From Holosporaceae bacterium UBA3830 (GTDB taxonomy: Bacteria; Pseudomonadota; Alphaproteobacteria; UBA3830), in contig DGIE01000070.1 of NCBI GenBank assembly GCA_002393025.1, forward strand, positions 1 to 8,102: DNA of 8,102 nucleotides, in the 5' to 3' direction. A model generated the notes under the pieces. That model was not told the origin of the DNA. It worked only from the letters and a program-made list of their open reading frames with translations, and made no database searches. Shown in pieces: positions 6,216 to 8,102 of the stretch. Each line of letters begins with the position of its first letter. Within the stretch, counting starts at the first letter, position 1. Both the position numbers and the translations under genes were made by a program.

Positions 6216-7489
6216 CAAAGATAAACAGAATTTCCCCCGGCTTTTTTGGATATGTACATAAAACTGTCGGCGATGAAAATCGCTTCACGCAGTTTAACAC
6301 TTTCCGTTCCGATATAGCATGCACCGATACTTACCGTGCAACGGATGCCGTTAAATAGCTTTTTTTCTACGCTTCTAACTAAACGGTTAGCGACTTTTTC
6401 AATTTCTACGCGAGAAATATTCCTCATAAATACTAAAAATTCATCTCCACCGTATCGGGCAATAAAGTCTGTCAGTCTTATGTACGATTTTATATGAGCG
6501 ACGATTTCACGGAGAACCTTATCCGCAAAAGCGTGCCCATATTTGTCGTTAATTTCTTTAAATTTATCTAGATCTATCATCAAAACAGCGGAGTGATTCA
6601 GCGCTTCTTCTCTCTTGAAAATATAGTCTTCCAGAAAACTGCGATTATAAACAGAGGTAATTGCATCCACCGATGACATGTAGGTATTTCTTTTTATTTC
6701 GTGATAAAATTCGTCCAATAGCCTTTTGTATTTTATGTGGGCATTCACTGTGCAGGAAATTATTGACGGGTGTGTGTTCGGATCAATTACATCCAGTACA
6801 CCGATATTTCTGCGGAATACCGAGAGAGCTTTTTCCTTATGGTTTTTGTCAGCTATCAAAAGAATAGGCTTATAACGATGTACACGACACAATTTTAAGT
6901 CAGCACACAGCCGTTCTATATCTCGAAGTCTAGTATCTATCAAAAATATATCTGTGGAACAAAAATTTTTCAGGTCTTCATTTTTTTTTGCGAAGTTTAC
7001 AACCGTTCCTCCACTCAGGAAATCTTTGTCAAATAAATTTAAGTTAATTTCCGAGAATATTGTGACTTTTTTGTGTTTTTGTTTTCTCAATGCATCTTTG
7101 ACCAAAAAAGACTTATATATTTTTTCCTTTGCTCCGGATAAAGCACGAACTTTTCTGAACAGATCATCCTCAGAAATGTCAGAATAGATTATATCATCAA
7201 CGCCATTATTGGAAAAAATAGGGAAATCAACAGGTGAGCAACAATCTGCTATTCCTATTAACGGTGTTACACCGAGAGTTAGTCGCAGCACCGAAAGGAA
7301 ATCAGGACAAATGCTTTTTGTGTTCGATAATACCAGTAAAACTAAGTCTAAATGACTTTGCCCGACAACTCTCAACGCATCTTCTATTGATCGAGATTCA
7401 GTTACCTTTGAAAAATTACTTTCCAAACACTTCGTAATGCGGCGTAAATTTACTCCGAATTCATTGATAATCAAAACACTCAGTATCAT
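6212..7489 (-). CDS. pleD: PleD-like diguanylate cyclase (REC-REC-GGDEF) with degenerate receivers
   Basis: PleD-type response regulators make c-di-GMP from two GTP and in Caulobacter act in pole development under DivJ/PleC. The 425-residue protein has REC1 (about 1-117), REC2 (about 141-255) and GGDEF (about 270-425), close to the size of Caulobacter PleD. The cyclase half looks active: D306 in LMIDLDKF for metal binding, the signature GGDEF (347-351), and an inhibitory RxxD site (R338-D341) five residues before GGDEF, as in PleD. The control half is eroded. In REC1 the phosphoacceptor position is Val53 (DLVLLV), the acidic pair is Asn9-Glu10, and the conserved Lys region reads YSDIS. REC2 has Asp185 at the matching place (FLID) but no proper acidic pair or Lys. 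The ATG at 7489 lies 29 bp inside divK and fits the start of REC1, so the two genes are probably coupled. Confidence 0.9.
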   Translation of the reverse strand: MILSVLIINEFGVNLRRITKCLESNFSKVTESRSIEDALRVVGQSHLDLVLLVLSNTKSICPDFLSVLRLTLGVTPLIGIADCCSPVDFPIFSNNGVDDIIYSDISEDDLFRKVRALSGAKEKIYKSFLVKDALRKQKHKKVTIFSEINLNLFDKDFLSGGTVVNFAKKNEDLKNFCSTDIFLIDTRLRDIERLCADLKLCRVHRYKPILLIADKNHKEKALSVFRRNIGVLDVIDPNTHPSIISCTVNAHIKYKRLLDEFYHEIKRNTYMSSVDAITSVYNRSFLEDYIFKREEALNHSAVLMIDLDKFKEINDKYGHAFADKVLREIVAHIKSYIRLTDFIARYGGDEFLVFMRNISRVEIEKVANRLVRSVEKKLFNGIRCTVSIGACYIGTESVKLREAIFIADSFMYISKKAGGNSVYLC

Positions 7490-7871
7490 CTCTTTTTTCT
7501 ATACAACGATCAATTGACTCAGTAAGTCTATCAAGAGAAAAAGGCTTTGTTAAGAAATTATCTAAAATTTCCGCGATATTTTTCTTCTTATCTTTTCCAT
7601 AAATGGAAATTCCAATAATTGGAAGATTTTTCGAAATTTCTTCTTCTCTGATATTATGTATAAATTTGTGTATAAATTTTTCTTCAACTATTTCAGTATT
7701 TATTAACACTAAGTCCTGGGATTTTTCGCGAATTTTTAAGAGGGCATCCATGACAGATTTGGCGACATATACCTCGAATCCATTTGCTTCCAGCAAGTCG
7801 CTATATAATCTACAATGCATAGGATTTTGTTCTACTAACACCGCATTTCTTTTAAATAAACTCGCTTGCAT
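7461..7871 (-). CDS. divK: DivK-like single-domain response regulator lacking the phosphoacceptor Asp
   Basis: DivK is a stand-alone receiver that, when phosphorylated, binds DivL/DivJ/PleC and lowers CtrA activity in alphaproteobacteria. This 136-residue protein is a single receiver domain. Residues 11-30 (VLVEQN followed by LYSDLLEANG) match the DivK helix 1 pattern, and the pleD neighbour supports the name. The end of the fold is normal, with the conserved Ser89 in GIS and K109-P110 in LTKPFS. The active site is altered. The phosphoacceptor position is Asn58 (DLVLINTE) and the acidic pair is Glu14-Gln15 rather than Glu/Asp-Asp. The protein could not be phosphorylated in the usual way. It may act as a fixed-state binding partner or be decaying. 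ATG at 7871 has AAGG 7 nt upstream, inside an inverted repeat. Another degenerate receiver is possible, but divK is the best name. Confidence 0.8.
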   Translation of the reverse strand: MQASLFKRNAVLVEQNPMHCRLYSDLLEANGFEVYVAKSVMDALLKIREKSQDLVLINTEIVEEKFIHKFIHNIREEEISKNLPIIGISIYGKDKKKNIAEILDNFLTKPFSLDRLTESIDRCIEKRDDTECFDYQ

Positions 7872-7874
7872 AAC

Positions 7875-7907
7875 TAAACCTTAACATTTAACTCTTATTA
7901 AGGTTTA
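7875..7907 (-). promoter_or_regulatory. Inverted repeat overlapping the divK ribosome binding site
   Basis: A perfect 10-bp inverted repeat (TAAACCTTAA, 13-nt loop, TTAAGGTTTA, minus-strand order) ends 3 nt before the divK ATG. As RNA the stem could extend to 12 pairs with a G-U and an A-U. The downstream arm contains the divK Shine-Dalgarno AAGG (7879-7882), so folding would hide it. As DNA it could instead be a two-fold operator. No U-run follows, so it is not a terminator. Confidence 0.55.
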
Positions 7908-7917
7908 TCATCGCAAA

Positions 7918-7933
7918 GTTAACAAAAAGTAAA
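7918..7933 (-). promoter_or_regulatory. Weak CtrA-like box upstream of divK
   Basis: The minus strand reads TTTA, seven bases, TTAAC. The CtrA consensus is TTAA-N7-TTAAC, so the second half matches and the first has one mismatch. CtrA control of divK is known in Caulobacter, which gives the site some prior plausibility, but TTAA is common in AT-rich DNA. Confidence 0.25.
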
Positions 7934-7946
7934 TAAACTCCTTCCG

Positions 7947-7975
7947 ATTATCAGAATAACGTTGTTTACTATAAA
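7947..7975 (-). promoter_or_regulatory. Possible promoter of divK-pleD
   Basis: On the minus strand TTTATA (7970-7975, 4 of 6) is followed after 17 nt by GATAAT (7947-7952, 5 of 6). The -35 lies within a short palindrome (7964-7976, arms GTTTA/TAAAC). The leader to divK would be about 65-70 nt and would contain the CtrA-like box and the inverted repeat. The rest of 7872-8102 shows no gene. Confidence 0.4.
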
Positions 7976-8102
7976 CGCTGAAAATGCAGTATCCTTCATG
8001 AGATATAGCAATGTGGAATGAGCGGGCGTGGGTCGAATTAATATCTAATATATAGTTAAAAATATAGCGATTCTCTAATCAAAAGAGAAAGTTAACAATT
8101 TG

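Noticed and set aside
6196..6222. ATCTTTG/CAAAGAT hairpin as a pleD terminator.
   Set aside because: The stem is 7 bp and AT-rich with a 13-nt loop, overlaps the stop codon, and is not followed by a U-run.
1..6720. Frequent ATTTCG on the plus strand (CGAAAT on the coding strand), about 17 by rough hand count.
   Set aside because: It could resemble an uptake or orientation motif, but it lies mostly inside coding sequence and can be explained by AT-rich codon use and codon pairs. A genome-wide word count against a codon-shuffled model would be needed.
8011..8055. Plus-strand 14-codon frame beginning MWNERAWVEL in a locally GC-richer patch.
   Set aside because: It is too short, has no ribosome binding site, and shows no family resemblance. 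The patch also lacks the T-arm and acceptor pattern of a tRNA.
8071..8090. Inverted repeat TTCTCT / AGAGAA with a 7-nt loop near the right edge.
   Set aside because: Only six AT-rich pairs and no T-run on either strand, so it does not support a terminator.
7981..8102. End of another gene entering from the right edge on the minus strand.
   Set aside because: All three minus frames reach a stop within about 27 nt of the edge, so at most a few codons could be present.

Overview
This AT-rich window is read entirely from the minus strand, so gene order runs from the right end to the left. It carries divK - pleD - a small lipoprotein gene - ftsL - ftsI - murE - murF - mraY (cut by the left edge). 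The divK-pleD pair with a PleD of REC-REC-GGDEF layout, together with an alphaproteobacterial-type FtsL and ftsL-ftsI-murE-murF-mraY order, points to an alphaproteobacterium. The high AT content, degenerate receiver domains and tight gene overlaps suggest a reduced, probably host-associated lineage such as Holosporales or a Rickettsiales-like group. That placement is inference.

Left part (1-5575): a division and cell wall (dcw) block. FtsL is a bitopic divisome scaffold, FtsI the septal transpeptidase, and MurE and MurF add meso-diaminopimelate and D-Ala-D-Ala to the UDP-MurNAc peptide. MraY then loads the finished pentapeptide onto undecaprenyl phosphate to make lipid I. The genes are packed: ftsL and ftsI abut, ftsI/murE and murE/murF share ATGA overlaps, and murF/mraY overlap by 11 bp, so one operon is likely. 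The usual upstream dcw genes mraZ and rsmH (mraW) are absent here. A good extended -10 promoter lies just upstream of ftsL, so ftsL looks like the first gene of this transcript.

Middle (5576-6211): a gene for a 135-residue predicted lipoprotein with a clear lipobox, two tandem 21-residue repeats and a Lys/Glu-rich tail. I do not recognise it. A consensus TTGACA -35 hexamer overlapping the pleD stop codon may start its transcript.

Right part (6212-8102): divK and pleD, overlapping by 29 bp. In alphaproteobacteria these belong to the DivJ/PleC cell-cycle phosphorelay. Here DivK has Asn where the phosphoacceptor Asp should be, and the first PleD receiver has Val53 there, with its acidic pocket and conserved Lys also gone. 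The PleD GGDEF site and its RxxD inhibitory site are intact. The sequence therefore suggests a c-di-GMP synthase kept after its phosphorylation switch decayed. The 231 bp upstream of divK hold a 10-bp inverted repeat that would hide the divK ribosome binding site, a possible promoter and a weak CtrA-like box, but no gene that I can support.
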